Shown here: positions 41,641 through 55,164 of the stretch, piece after piece
How the letters are laid out: each line of letters begins with the position of its first letter
Position numbering within the stretch: the first letter of the stretch is position 1
From: Artocarpus heterophyllus
Lineage: Eukaryota > Streptophyta > Magnoliopsida > Rosales > Moraceae
Direction of reading: 5' to 3'
Assembly (NCBI GenBank): GCA_025403435.1
Contig: CM046327.1
Coordinates: forward strand, 11,710,218-11,774,217
Length of the DNA: 64,000 nt
Notes under the pieces: model-generated
Told to the model about the DNA's origin: nothing
Databases searched by the model: none
The model's input: the letters and a program-made list of their open reading frames with translations, nothing else
Program-made: the position numbers and the translations under genes

Positions 41641-44600
41641 ATGAAAAAAAAGTAGCATAAGGTATAATCGTCTCAATAACTATTTACATCGTCAAAATTG
41701 AAAAAGAAGAAAAATGAAGCCTAAAATATAGCATAATCATGTTAATACTATTTTTTTTTGTTTTTTATTTCAAATATAGTCGCAAATGACCTCCTAATGA
41801 CAAGAAGATTATGACTCAAACATTTGATTGGATCCACCAGTGAAAACAGATAAAGCACGTGAGCAAATCACAAGTGTCGAGACTCAATGGAGGAAAACCC
41901 ACTTGACATAAAATTTGAGCACGATCAAAACTCGTTATAAAGAGCCACTATAGTCAAAAGATAAAACTAGCCGATCAGATCTAAGCTCTAACTATTTGGG
42001 ACACAATCAACAAGATATAGAAATGACTCTCGCCAGATATCAACACATACACTACTAATAGTCACCTTAAATAGGTGCGACACACCATAAGGTGGGAAAA
42101 CCTTCTTTGTTACAAACAAAACACATAACCAAATAAAAATAAGGGTAAAACTATTATCCAAAGAGCGCGCTGATATACATTTTTATAAATGTAAGTGCAT
42201 GTTATTATTATCAAGTAATATAGTTTGTAAAACTGAGTATCATTCTACGAGGACTGATCAACACTAAGTACCAAAATTTTGTCAATCCTAACTATATTTG
42301 AACAATAAAAAAGATGAGAATTTTTAACATAAATTAAATTAAATGATTAAACTAAAAATGAAAGCAATTATTAAAATTAAGAAAATTCAATATTAACAAA
42401 CTCTACGATTTTTGATTTCACCCAATCATTCTACCTTGAATTATTTAACAATACAATCACAAATTATTCTTCTACTTGATAGTCAAAGATTTCTAATTTA
42501 TTCAATGCTCTCTATCGAGTTACACTAAAAATACTATCAACTGCTAATCCACTATATTTCTACGTAAATTATAACAATCAATAATTCATTGAATTCCATA
42601 AAATTTTCATATGCCGACCACATAAACTATGCAAGTATTTGTCTATCTTATATGCAATTTATGGCATTCATCACAATGATTGAAAAACATAAATCTCCCA
42701 TCGGTTTCATTATGAATTAACAAATCATCTAATTAGTAGCTAATTGATTAGAAGCATTAAGAATAGTGATGAAACTCTACTAGAGAATAATAATTCATCG
42801 ATTGATATTGCTAAAATAATTCAAAACATTATTGTCCAGCTATATTGTAGCCCTAGATAATAAACTTAGAACATAATTAAAAGGTAAAACATCATAAACA
42901 AATTCTTAATTATAGACAAGGAAAAGAAGAAAACTGGTTGATGAAATTGAAGCTGAATTCGTTCCCGATAGAATTGTTTTCTCCTCTCTCTATCTTCTCT
43001 AAGTCTAAGAATGCTCTATATGACCCTAAGAGTTCCTATGTATAAGCTTGGGGCTATAATGGCAATTTTAGTAGTTTTTTAGAAGTTGAAAAACAATTTT
43101 TGGAGCAAATTATGACCTAACGCCGTGGCTTTGCCTTATTAGTGTTGCGGCACCATGCTGGAAATAGGGCATCGTTCAAAGTAGAACCACGGTGCTGGTG
43201 CTTGGGCGCCGCAGCGCCAAGGTGCAATGAGTTTTGTAGCGTCATGGCACCACTTGTACGGCGTCAAGGCTCTTTGAGCTTAGGTTTTCACACTTCAAAA
43301 CTCTATTTTCTCCTCTTTTCAAGGCCTAGGCACTCGTCCTCAAGGCCATGGCACTCCTTCAATTTTAGCTCCAAAAAGTCTTTAAAAATACCATGAACTC
43401 CAATTCCTAAAAACACGTTAAAACTAATAATATGATAAATCAAGAGTAACCAAAATATAAACACAAATTCAACTCATCACATACCTATTGACACCACTAC
43501 CGAACCATCTAAAGGTCGAGAAGCCCATAACACAAGCCACTCTTCCCATGCCGAAGTCTCTCAGCTGCGATCTTCCATGGTAAACACCGCAACTATGAGT
43601 TGCTTCTGTTCCTAAGACAGAGAACTGGTAGCCCGCTGAAGGCCAATGTTGATCTTTGGCCCTAGGGGAGAAGAGGGGGGCGGTGCAACAATGGCACAAT
43701 AAAACTCTAGCACACAAAGAGAGAGTTTTTCTATTATTAATGTTGAAATATAGAAAAAAGAAATTACATTATCTTTTCATTAATGAAACTGAAATTTATT
43801 ATACCATAATTACTCTTCATATAGTACTCATTATAATGAGGGTTTTAAAACAGTAGCTAACATTAACAATAGTTAAACGCATAATTCTCTATCCTTCTTT
43901 ATCTCTCTACCTAGAGTGTGTATTAGGGTTTGCTGCTAAGCGGTACTTAATGGGCCGGAGTTTGATGCCTCCGTCAGGTCGGCCTTCAAACTTCTAGCCC
44001 TAGTGATGGCGCTATGGTTCTCTCGGCAAGCACTCCATTGGGGATGGTTTTTACTTTGCAGCAGAAGAGGCAGACTCTCAACGTTTTTTAGTGGCACTGT
44101 TGAACTCTTGCCTACCTTCTTTGGGCTCGTTGGCGTTCCGTCAGCACTGCTTCTTTGGGTGCCTTGATGTAGACCTATTGGGATGTGGCGCGCCTACTGG
44201 GTTCCTTGCGGCTAATGGTGAAGGCTTGGCCGACTCCCACAACGTGTAACCTTCAGGGGATTAGTGGGGTGAGGTTCCCTGCCCTGATAGCACTGCTTTC
44301 ACTTTGGTGGAGCTTGTGCTTTGGTTGGTGGCAGCACGTGGTTTCCACACTCCAGCTTCTCTAGTCTTCCCTTATGGTTGCTTCTTTTTTTTGTAGATAT
44401 GCTTTTTTCGGGATTTGATGTTGTGGTGGTTGGGGTGTCATCGATGGATTTTGGATTGAGGTCGAGGGCTTGCAACTCTTTTCATTTAACAATGGCGTTG
44501 TCTCTATCACTTTGATGGTGTTTTTTGTCATTTTACTTTGCTTTTAGTTATATAATAACAGAAGTAGTCTCTCTATCTTTTGATTGTGTTTGCGTGTTTC

Positions 44601-45320
44601 GTTCGTAAGAGTTTGTTCTTTGCGGTGCTATGGGTGACCTTTGTGTATTAGGTCTTTTAGTCTCGATCAAAGATCAATTGAAGTTCTCCATTGATAATAA
44701 AAATATTGTTGAAAAAGTTAAATATGAGCTCGATTGTTATTACGCCTTTTTGGGTTCCCGTTATTAAAACTTGACATACTTGATTCCTTTGTGTGTTTTA
44801 TTAAAACTTATTAATGGAGCCCGTTCGTGGTCGAGTTTAAGGTTCCTTGTATTAGAAGGTCATTGGAGTCCATATTAGTGTGTATAACTCCTTGATTTGG
44901 AATACATTTTACCTCAAAAAAAGAAGAAGGATAATAGTCCTTAAAACATGGGCATAATAGTGTCAACAACCTTCGTGATTTAAAATTGCAGTTAAATTCT
45001 AAACCAATTATAATGATATGATTGAGTTATTATCCCACAAATCTCTCTACGTTTTACTTTAATTACAAATTTAAAAGCACTTTCTAATTTGCTCGGATCT
45101 AATTTGTCGCTAAATTTCTTACAAACCCACCTCCAGTTATTGTAACGGTGCTTTAATTACAACTATTTCTTTAAACAAATGCATAATACATCCACTCTAG
45201 CCTTGTATTTTGATTGAAGCAAGCTTTTTGAATTTCCCATTTTATCCCTTCCTTTTGTCTCCTTCCACTTAACCGGTTAAGGCGTAAACCGTCCGCGGAA
45301 GCGAGGCCGGAAAATCTCAA
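41641..45320. other. Intergenic stretch, decayed repeats, no gene recognised
   Basis: About 3.7 kb. 41840-42120 and 42190-43480 look like decayed retroelement sequence; a GC-richer block with GCGCCGCAGCGCC words lies at 43120-43380. 43890-44720 is a less AT-rich block with no long frame and ends in plain AT-rich DNA. I found no LTR pairs, target duplications or domains. The last 300 bp should include the glutaredoxin promoter. Confidence 0.55.
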
Positions 45321-48300
45321 ATGCCCCTTCTGGTGAACGGAGCAAGAATGCGCTGGTTTCAAAACGGCGTCGCTCTGCTGGCGACAGCGACTTTGCTTCT
45401 CATCAGGAACTCTCCGGAGAGAGCCACGGCCTCGAATTCAGTGTCGGCGTTCGTGCAGAACACAATCTACTCCAACAAGATCACCATCTTCTCCAAGTCC
45501 TACTGTCCGTACGACACCCCCTCCCATTTCTGTTTTTTCTTTTTTTTTTTTCCCTGAAAAAATATGTTTTCAATGCATGATTAATTAATGTGGTCGAACC
45601 TTAATGTTATGTCCCAACTGAAGTTCTAAAACAGAAACATTTTTTTTATGGTTAAAAAGAAAAAAAAAAAATCTCATTACAGCGTTTTAATTCAGCATTG
45701 ATTTTAGCCTGTGAGTTATCTGGATGATTGATTAGTTTTTCTCCACCAAGGAAATGAACTACACATTTCGATTTTTGGACCTTGTTCGCTTATTGAGCGT
45801 GTGTGGTTGATCAGGCAAATATAGAGGTAAATTATGCATTTAATGTTAAATTTTCCAGTGATCACTAACAATAAAGATTGTTAATCCAAATCTGTGTCTG
45901 TGGGTTGGAATAGGTCTCTCATTGTGTATGTCTTAGGATGATTTTATGGTGTCTTCAAGGGATGATAAAGAATAATTTTGTCGGTTATTTTGTGGCTAGG
46001 TATTGCCGGCGTGCCAAGCGCATATTCAGTGAACTGCATCAACGACCTTTTGTTGTTGAGCTTGATCTTCGAGGTATTTCCGTTCATGCTTTTTTGCCTA
46101 TGAAATGTTTCATAATGGCTCTGAGCGATTTAGATCTGCAGATGGCGGGGCTCGACTTCAAAATGTTCTTCTAGGTCTGGTAGGCTGACAAACAGTTCCA
46201 CAAATATTTATGAACGGAAAGCATATTGGTGGCTGTGATGGTTAGCTCTCACCACGGTGTCTGATCATGATGTTTCCACTTGTTCGTATTGTCTTTCGAT
46301 GGTCTCTTTAATTTACATCGTCTGATGTTCTCTTTTTTAATTCAGTTATCAGAGCATGTAACGCCCTAACTCAGGGTTGGTAGTTTTAAATAAATTAAAT
46401 AAAAATTTAAAATTTAAAAATAAAACATCAAAAAAATTTATCCGAGACTTAATTAAAAACTCTTAAAACAAAATAAAAATATAAACAATAATTAAACCAC
46501 AGTTTACTGTAGCATCATAAATTTAATCATACAAAACTGTTATCATCATCATTCTAACCTTCAACATATCTTAATACAATCATAGAAAGTGACATACGAT
46601 GCTTACTTTATCATGAAGGACATTTTTAGCAAATGAAGCTATTCCAATGTATATAGTTATATAGCTTCCTTAACTATATTTTTTGTCACCGCCTCGTACA
46701 TTGTGAGTCTTGAAAAGATGAAAATATAAGGGAATAAGCGACAATATGCACAGTAAGAAAACCATTACTCACCTTTAGGTTTTTATCATTGTCACATTAA
46801 AACCTGCATAGTTAGTTAGTTCTGATTCATTATTCATTTTATAAGATCCATTATAATCATATTCCGTTGATACCTTACGTTAATAATTACCGAGTTCTAT
46901 ACATATACATATATACAAATATTACAGTTTATTAATATTTCTAGGTATCCACGTCCCAACAGAGTATTCATCACTTAGTTCATTGAAACCCAAATTGACG
47001 CGCTTGATCACCCTTCAATCATTTCAAGGGCGTCTAGTGAGGGGACATCAAGCCCCGGATCCTCATCAAGTTGATTCATGTACAGTGAGTTCTGGGACTT
47101 TCGACCCAATGAAGCATCATCACCTCCCTTATCTTTCCTTTTAAGGTATTCATGCCCAAGGACGTAACCGTCACTCTCTTCACGTCTCTCCATTCTTCTA
47201 TTATCAATCATTATTTGTAGAGTTAGTTTTCCTAACCATGCTTCTTAATTTACAACAACATATGTCAAATCATTATGTTTCCTAGCTGTATAATGCAGGA
47301 CAAGTTCCATATTATCGTGTTATGGTATAATCATATACATTCAAAATATTATATACATATCTTGCAACGTAAAATAACCAAATTTTAATTTATTAAAACC
47401 TCACAAAAGATGAGTTATAAAATCCCTACCTCTTTGCAATATATCCACTGATAACTTTCAACTTGCACAATCAAATTCACCACGTAAGCTTTAAATAATT
47501 CGTCATCTTACAACATATAAAATAACCATACTTTAACTTAATTTCTAATTTATAATCATAGTAATTTATCATCTATTCTTATTAGTGTGCCATAATATTA
47601 ATATGAAATCCTTGGAACATTTCGTAACATAAACGATGAAAAAACAAATGAATTTGGACTATCCGATCGGCCTATCGGCCTGTCGATTGGCAAAGTTCGG
47701 CCTGCTAACCGAGGCAAAATCTAGAAAACCCTACTTTTCTGTTTTTAAAAATTTCGAGCTTCAAAGCTCAATCCTACCTATTTTAACAAATCCCAGAACA
47801 TGAAGAATACACAGAAACTATAGATTATCATACCAATAAAACATGTAAATCTTTTTCCCCAAATTTTTATGCATAAAACATATTTAAAATTCTCAACATT
47901 GATTTTTACAAAACTTTGCAAAAAAATGATCTAAATAGGAAATTGTTTAAACCCAAAACAAACACAATTCAATTTACATGTATATAAAAGCACAAGCCCA
48001 AATCACGAAATGAAGAACAATTACATAATCTAAACAAGGAAACTTGGAACAAAGGGAAGACAGAGAAGAATTTGAGTTTTCGGTTAAAAACTCTACCTTG
48101 TTTCCTTGAGAAATTGTTATTAGGCTTGATTCTTTGTTTGAGAAAAGAGATCCTGAGTTGAGATGGAACTTTTTCATCAGATTGATAAAGTGAAGGAGAG
48201 AGGCGAAATAGAAAGAGGGAGAGATAGGATTAGTGGTGTGAAATGGGGGGTAAAATGGGTTGTCTGATGTGTTTTGGCAGTTGGTGGCTTTGGGCATGTG

Positions 48301-48702
48301 AGTGAATAATCTTGTTGGAAGACTCAGAAAAAGAAAGAAATGAAAGGAGAGAATGCCTTTGTGAGGAACCAAGCTATGTGACTTGTTTGATTAAAGTCTT
48401 GTCTTTTCTTTTCTTTTTTTTTTCTTTTTTTTTAACCCTTACACGTGAAAGACAATGAAGGAGGGGTCTACCATGACATTTTGGTGATTATGGAAAAGTA
48501 TAGGCAAAAGTGCCTTTGACATTTAAGAACTAAGAAAAACTAGATTTTTAAATTGACCTCATAAAATATGCAACAAAATAATAAAATTTTTTAAGGAGCA
48601 CACTAATAATTAATTTAATTATAATGATACTCGTTAGGAAAATAATGGTTGTCACAAGCGGTTTTGAATGGCGAGTTACAGAACCTTCTCGGCACAAGTT
48701 GA
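45321..48702 (+). pseudogene. Glutaredoxin, CPYC class (GRXC3/C4-like), disrupted
   Basis: Thiol-disulfide oxidoreductase family using glutathione. The N-terminal hydrophobic segment ([12 protein letters not shown], residues 18-29) suggests a secretory-pathway or membrane-anchored form like plant GRXC3/C4. Exons: 45321-45508, 46000-46073, 46142-46240, then a last exon starting 46346 (acceptor TTTTTTAATTCAG) and ending with the TGA at 48700-48702. The CPYC active site (residues 62-65) spans the first splice junction; TVPQIFMNGKHIGGCD and the terminal ELQNLLGTS are clear. Two lesions: codon 103 is TGA (46186-46188) where the family has Arg/Gln before TVPQ, and a 2.3-kb solo LTR (46357-48656) sits within the last exon. 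Without the LTR and stop the frame would be 137 aa, normal for the family. The first exons are otherwise clean, so inactivation looks fairly recent. Confidence 0.9.
46357..48656 (-). mobile_element. Solo LTR (2.30 kb) inserted in the last glutaredoxin exon
   Basis: On the minus strand it starts TGTGACAACCATTATTTTCC (at 48656), typical of plant Ty3/gypsy LTRs, and ends GAGTTAGGGCGTTACA (at 46357). The flanks are AGCA on the left and AGCG on the right, a possible 4-bp duplication with one mismatch. Joining the flanks restores a glutaredoxin exon in frame. Two frames inside (47008-47211 and 47974-48372, minus) are LTR sequence, not genes. No gag/pol. Confidence 0.82.
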
Positions 48703-49550
48703 CAATGCTGGGATGTTGATAGGCTTAAGCATCCAGTATGCAGCTGCATAAGGTGTTTAAGTATGTTGTTATGAAAATATTGGCAGGTTTCTTAGTGATA
48801 ATTAATAGACTGTAGCTTAATGGTAGCAAAATCTTGTGTTGATGTTGCATTGACTTTTGAATTTCCTTAAACCTCGTAGAAATCTCAAGTTTTGGCGTTT
48901 GCCCTATTAACTTGTGTACAATTTTATTGCGGGAATTGGATCAGTTATCATGTCTTCTGATATACTGCCTAGATATGTACATTGTTCATTGTTCATGTGG
49001 TTTCGGAGTGATAATATGCAAGCGTATCAATATAGTTTTGTCTCTGTTTTGCTCGTCCATTCAACAAAAAATTCTTCGTGAGGGTTAGGAAAGGGTACTA
49101 ACATGTATTTTCAGAATCATATGCGGTGTTTTTGGCATTATAAAACTTTAATTAAATCCTCCAATTGGTTGGCCGTCAATCTGCATCTCCTTTTAGCTGA
49201 TGCAAGGTTTAAAATTATTGCAAAAGGGTGGCCAAAGTTATTCAAGAATTAATTTTGGACTCGAAAGAAAAATCATTCCCGAACCTGGGCCATAACCATT
49301 TAATCTGCAATAAGAAAATTTCAATAGAAAGTGATTATACAAAATGAAAAAATGCCCAGTACATACCAAACTAACTTGTTCTTTTAATACTTACAAACTT
49401 ACTCCCTTAAAAAAATGAATGAAAATTTCTCAATACATAACAAATTAACTTGTTCTTTTGATACTTACAAACTCTCTCAATCCTCATCCCTCCAAGAAAG
49501 AGAAAAAGAAAAATAAACCTCTAGAAACCAATAAAAGAGAAACTCAAAAG
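48703..49550. other. Spacer between convergent genes
   Basis: About 850 bp holding the former glutaredoxin 3' UTR and, on the other strand, the NET2 3' UTR. An imperfect repeat occurs at about 49370-49400 and 49435-49470 (TAACTTGTTCTTTT, ATACTTACAAAC). No gene. Confidence 0.6.
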
Positions 49551-52500
49551 TCAAAACGGAGGTCCTGCTCTCAGACCATGGTACTTTCTATGCATGGCTG
49601 GAGTCATACAAGAGAATATTGAAGGTCTCTGCTTCTTCTGCCTCGTGCCAAATATAAACAATCTCAAAGGCACGTGAGATCTACTTGCCGTGTGGCTCAA
49701 GTGAGGTTCGTTATGTTTCTTTGAGCCAGCCAAACTGAACTCCTCATTCAACCTCACCAGAGTCCTCTCCACATCGATCTGCATTGCTGTGACATGGTCC
49801 AAACCCGCTTGCAACTCATCAGCCACCTTGTTGTTTTCTTGCTTCATATTTAAAACCTCTCCTTGAAACTTTGCAGCCTGGTAACTCGTGAACTTGAAAT
49901 CATCATCTTCTGCACTGATCTTTAGAGCCATAGTTATCTCCTCTTGGATGTCACACAAGGATGAGAATCTGGATTGAAGTTCTTCCTTAAGAAGAGCGCT
50001 CTTCTCGCACCAGACTGCTAGCTCAGTCTGTATCTCCCTCAGGTGCTTGTACAATGGCCTTGCATCAGATTTGAACAGGTTCTGAAGAGTTTTGCTTGTA
50101 CTTCCTTGGTTCTTTCTTTTTTCTTCCAGTTTTGATATCTCAGATTTTAAATCTTGGACTTCAGTATCAAATTTCTGGATTTGGTGGAATGAGCTGCTGA
50201 ATCTCAGCCAGAAATCTAGGTTCTGCTCGAGCAGTTCATCAATGCTCATGCGGAATTTTTCCTCTGTTGCTGACATGGTTGGTGTTTGGTCAGTGAGAAT
50301 TGCCCTGATGTCTTCTCTCCCCTCTTCCACTTCTTCTGCTGGTGGGATGGTTTTTGTGTCCTCTGATATTTTGACATCTTTGACCTTGTTTTCAATGTTC
50401 AGGGTCTCTTCAAGAAGTCCCAGTTTCAAGCGCAGTGTTCTGATCTCATCATCTTTCTTGGCATTAGCACTCTTTAGTTCTTTCAGCTGCAATGATATTT
50501 CAAAGAGGTTGTCTTTACTTTTCTTCTCAACTTCACTTAGCTTCCTTTTCGTATCCTTGTAATTTCTAAGAGTTGATGTATACTCTTTCAGCAGAATCTT
50601 TTGTCTGTCCTCGATTCCACTCATAAACAGTTTCTGCCAATCTGGTTCACCTTCTTCTTCTTCGTTTGACTCTTCCTTTGGCTCCACATCAATCGAGTTT
50701 AATGGGGTTTGCTTATCATCTACAACAAGCGGCTTCTGATCTGCTTGGGACTGAGAAACTTCTTTTTGCTGATCACAATCAGAAGTAATAAGAATGCTGG
50801 TAGCTTTTGTAGAATCATCACCTGTTTTTATTCGTTCCCCTTGTTCCTTTGTTTCTTCCGACAATCTTTCCTCCGTTGGAGCTTCCCTCTCTTTCTGCAG
50901 AGAACTTGCATCCTTCATTTCCTCGTAGGGCTTCACATCTGGAATTTTCTTGAACTCTTCTAAGGGATTTTCTTTGCTTGGAAAATCTTCAATAGGATTC
51001 GCTATATCTTCTTGTGCTGCAAAATGTTTCTGCAAATTAGGTTCTCTGACAGGCCCTAATTCTGTTTCTGATGAACCTGTGATATTGAGCTCCTCATGCG
51101 GTTTGACACTTTGCAGTTTATCTGAAAGGTGATCGAGATTACATCGTGCTTCACTAAAATGTGTTTGGAGATTGTTGTTCTGTTTTTTAAAACTTTGGTT
51201 TAGAACCTGAATTCCATCCAACTTTTCCTCCATTTCCTTAAGCTTGTTTCTCATATCTTTCTTCCCATCGATTAGACTTGCCTTCTCGCTTTCCAAGTTT
51301 CGAATTTGGGCTTGAAGCTCATCAGTTTCGCTCTTTAGTCTTTTAACAAGAGCAGCTTGTGATGAAACTGCCGTTTCTAAGCTGATCACTTTGTTCACAA
51401 GCTCATCAATCTTCTCCACCATTTCCAACACTGTGAGAGATGTGTTTGACGTCACCTCAAACTGTTCCTTTATTTTCTCTTGCAGCAACTCCAGCTCTTG
51501 TCTCTCTTTTTTTTCACTATCCACTTCTTCATCTAAGTTATTTAGGCCTTTTACTGCGTTCTTGGATTCATCTCTCATGACAGGATTTTCCTCATTGGTC
51601 TCATTGTACTGGAAGTCACCCTTGAGAGACTCCAACTTATCCCTTGTGTCCTTTATCCTTCGGGACTCAACCATGGCTTCTTCAGTTGACCTCTCCTGTT
51701 TCTCTTGTAACTGCACCAATTGCTCTTGGCATGATTTTATAGCCGCTTCTGCCATAAGATTCCGAGCCTCATCATCTTCGATGACCATTCCCTCACCAAA
51801 TTCATATTGCAAACTGCTTACTCTTTCTTGCACTTCCTTGATCTGGTTCTCAATCTCCCAGAATTTTGCAACTCCATTCTCATAAGAACTCTTTACGAAC
51901 TCTTTCTCAGTTTGTAGGGCTAGGATCTGTTTCTGAAGCCTATCAATTTCCTCTAGTGCCTCGGATTTTTTCAGGCCTGATTTAGGAACCATTGCAGTAG
52001 TTCCTGCTTTTGTCGTCCTTTTTGGTAGCAACTTTTTTGTAGCTGTTGCTGTTGTGATGAAACTTTTCAACTCTTTAAAGGGACCCCTTGGAACCTTTGG
52101 GATATTTGATTTCAAAGCTTCAGAAACCTTTTTCGGAACCCCAGCTGAGGCATCTTCATCCTCTTCATCCATTGCTAACTGAACTTGTTCTGGGAAAACA
52201 GAAGCGATTGTATTGTTGGCATTTTGCAGCTCGGTTGAAATGTGATCATACCGCTCCGCCAAGGCCCGGTAAGCTCTGTAGGATTCCTCCACAAAGTTGA
52301 TCAGCTCCGGTCTCTTTTTATAGTACATTTCCGCTCTCTTGGCAAAGGAATCTCCATCCTCTTCAATGAGTTTAAGTACAGTTTGCACCTTTTCCTCCAT
52401 ATCTGCAATTTCCCATACATTAAATTAGTGCTGTTTGCTGCGAACACAGATGCCACAGCGGATTCCATACCTCAAATTTATGAATGTCAACCATCTCATA

Positions 52501-53201
52501 TACATAAGATTAAATTGCTTTCAAATATTTGCATTGATCGGCCACGGCTAAATTAAAAGAAAAATGTTACCCTCTACTTTCAAAATGAAACTGGTTTTTT
52601 TTTATTATTTTTTATTTTTTTCTTGTGTATATAATTTCCTTTTGATGGTATCATTTTCAAGAACCAAGGGTTAAGCTCAATGGATCAGAATTGTAAAATA
52701 TGAAAATGTACTGAATAACGTATGCACCATCTTTAATTGGGAGATCCATTTAAAAAAAAAAAATGTAAACGGGTTATCTATCTGGCAAATATGATTTCGA
52801 TTCTGGATAAGTCCTAAAATTACAGGGAGAAATTCACAATGAGCCGAATCAAACATATCAATATATATATATATATATATATCACAAAATAATGGTTATA
52901 AGAAACTAATTTACAAGTTTTTGAATCTTAAAGGTTTGTGATAAAGACAAATCAGATATTGAACAGTCAAGACAATCACAAACAGCAGCAATGACAGAAA
53001 TTATGATTGAGATCTAATCATCAACCCCAAAAACTGGAAATTGTATCCCATTTTGTAGTTGTTTATAACAAAACCCAGCATTTCTTTTATGAAAATAAAT
53101 TATTTACCTTGGAGGTTTTGCTCGAGCCATTTGGACTGCTTGGTCCTGATGTGGCTTGCCCACCACCATGAATATGCATTGCTTGCGGCTCTCTGCAACA
53201 T
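49551..53201 (-). CDS. NET2: NET2-type NAB-domain actin-binding protein (2 exons, 981 aa)
   Basis: Networked (NET) / KIP1-like family protein. NET proteins bind F-actin through an N-terminal NAB domain and link it to membranes; NET2 members act mainly in pollen at the plasma membrane. Exons on the minus strand: 53201-53108 and 52402-49551, joined by a GT-AG intron of 705 bp. The NAB domain spans about residues 5-90: SNAYSWWWASHIRTKQSKWL, then DMEEKVQTVLKLIEEDGDSF and YYKKRPELINFVEESYRAYR. A long coiled-coil body follows (about residues 180-480 and 620-920, Glu/Lys/Leu-rich heptads). A family-typical block comes near the C-terminus (MSIDELLEQNLDFWLRFSSS, ARPLYKHLREIQTELAVWCE). The first-exon ATG was chosen over an upstream in-frame ATG (53285) because NET proteins start MLQRAASNAYSWWW. 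Length matches the family. Confidence 0.94.
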
Positions 53202-55159
53202 TTTTTTTCCTTGTAAATCTCTCTCTCTCTCTTTATACACCAAAATCATGCAAAATTCCGTCCCTTGTTCTTCTTTTGACACCAAAAGTCATTGAATCCT
53301 CTTCTCTCTCTCTATGCAAGGAGAGGAAACATGGGAACGTTTTAGATGAGCTCAAAGAGAGAAATGGCAATCAAAATGGAAAATGAAAAAAAGAAAGAAA
53401 AAAGAAAAAGAAAAGAACACGCATACTTTGAGAAAGAACGTGCACAATGAAGGAATGTGCCATCAGTTTTCTAATAATGGGATCATGGAGGGGAGCAAAC
53501 TCCGCCCGATTTTTTTGTCAAAGCTTTTCTTTCATAAAGCTAGGAAAGTTCCTATTTTAAAATAAAAATGAACTGTAAATTACTCCACCAAAAATAAAAC
53601 GAACTGTAAAAGAAAAAGAAAATTAAAAAGTCATTCAATGGGATATTTCCACGTGGATATTGCTTTTTCGGCCTTTTCTAGGGTGTGAAGAGCACGGCCT
53701 TTTCGGCTCTGGAAAGCCCACTTTTTTCAATTTGCTTTTGTCCTTGTTATCAGTTAAAATCGGTTCAAAAAAAAAAAAAATGGGTAGTTTTCGTAAATGC
53801 AGCTTTTATGTTTTTTTTTTATAAATACTATGTATATTTATTTATTATATAACTTAACATATAATATAAATAATAATATGACATATATATTTTTAAATAT
53901 AACATAAATAAATACAATTTTTTAAAATGTGATATAATAGTAATTTTCTCAAAAAAATTTCACTTATAGATTGTAAAATTGGTACAAATAACCTTTTTTT
54001 CACTGACTTTTAAGGTTTTTTTTTTTCTTGCGATAAATTAGCAAAAGTTGAGATTAAAAAAAAAGTAACTACAAGAGTCAAATGTTTTAAGAAAGGGTTA
54101 TTTACTTTCTTAAATCTTATATTTTAGTTTTATTCAAATATTATACTTTCAGTTTTTGATCTCATTAAATGTATACTTTTATAGTAGATTTTATATAATT
54201 TATAATCTTTTCTCAATCAATCTTCAATTTTACCTACAAATTACCTAAAATACTCTCAAATTGTTAAATAAGATAACTTTAAGAGCTTAAGAAAACTTCA
54301 TACTAAGATTTTTTACTTCAAAAATATATTGAATACCAAAAAATGGGTATTTTGTGTGTTTTTATTTTTGTTTTTTTCTTCTTTTTTTGAAAGATTTAGA
54401 TTGTTTCTCTTTTACCTAAGGATAATAAAACAAATGGAAGTTATATCCCTATTTTTTTGGAGAATTTTTTTTTCTTGAAGGGAAATTACCATTTATTCTT
54501 ATAGTCATACATTATCCTCATTTATTCTTATTCTTATTTCTAAGGTGTAGAATTATGTTCATATAATCCCTATTTAAATTTAAATTATGATTACTAATAT
54601 CTGGCTGGTTTAGTTAGTAGGGGCTGTTTCGCTTCCTTGTGAACGCAGCTGCTGGTCTTGGAAGACTCTTTGCTGTGTTCGGGTTTCTCCACGGGTCGAC
54701 TTCAGATTAGTGAGGCTAAACCACCCGAATGTTAAGGAGCCCTTAAAGGTTCATGCTGTTCTTGGTGGGCCTAGATATGGGGAACCCAAAAAAATAAATT
54801 ATGATTAACAGGAAAAGGACAAATATAAAATATATAAGTTAAATACAACATTAACACATGAAGTATGACATGATAATGCTATCTAAATTTGAAGATTATA
54901 ATTTACGATAAAAATCACACATGTAAGCAATGATTTTTTGCTGAATATGTAAGTAATGATTTATGACAGAGAGGATCATACAGGGGCACGCCATTTTAAC
55001 AAGACTGGTAAGAGTGCTCGTGTAAAAACTTGGGTGCCCAAATAAGTTGCACGTCCAGGACGGTATTTCTGTTATTTTTGGAGGGACTTTTGCCAGTGTA
55101 TTTCGGACGGACCTTTTTTTTTTGTTTTTTTGGCTGAATTATCGTCAAAGGGACATGAA
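53202..55159. other. NET2 upstream region and AT-rich spacer
   Basis: 53202-53330 is rich in CT/GA runs (CTCTCTCTCTCT near 53220 and 53300), common in plant 5' UTRs. Beyond that lie the dispersed repeat at 53808-53960, poly-T runs and an isolated less AT-rich block at 54600-54790 that I could not assign. No gene recognised. Confidence 0.6.
53808..53960. repeat. Dispersed AT-rich repeat, copy 2 (pair with 6655-6815)
   Basis: Collinear with 6655-6815 through TTTATAAATACTATG, AATATAACATAAATAAATAC, AAAATGTGATATAATA and TAATTTTCTCAAA. Non-coding. Confidence 0.55.
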
Positions 55160-55164
55160 CCTAC

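Noticed and set aside
47008..48372. Two minus-strand frames (67 and 132 codons) within the glutaredoxin locus
   Set aside because: Both lie inside the solo LTR; LTRs often hold chance or relic frames.
50092..52300. Plus-strand frames opposite NET2
   Set aside because: Antisense shadows of a long coiled-coil exon; Ser/Phe-rich with no domain.
31690..52890. AT dinucleotide tracts that resemble matrix-attachment or origin-like DNA
   Set aside because: Common in plant intergenic DNA; no supporting motif set.
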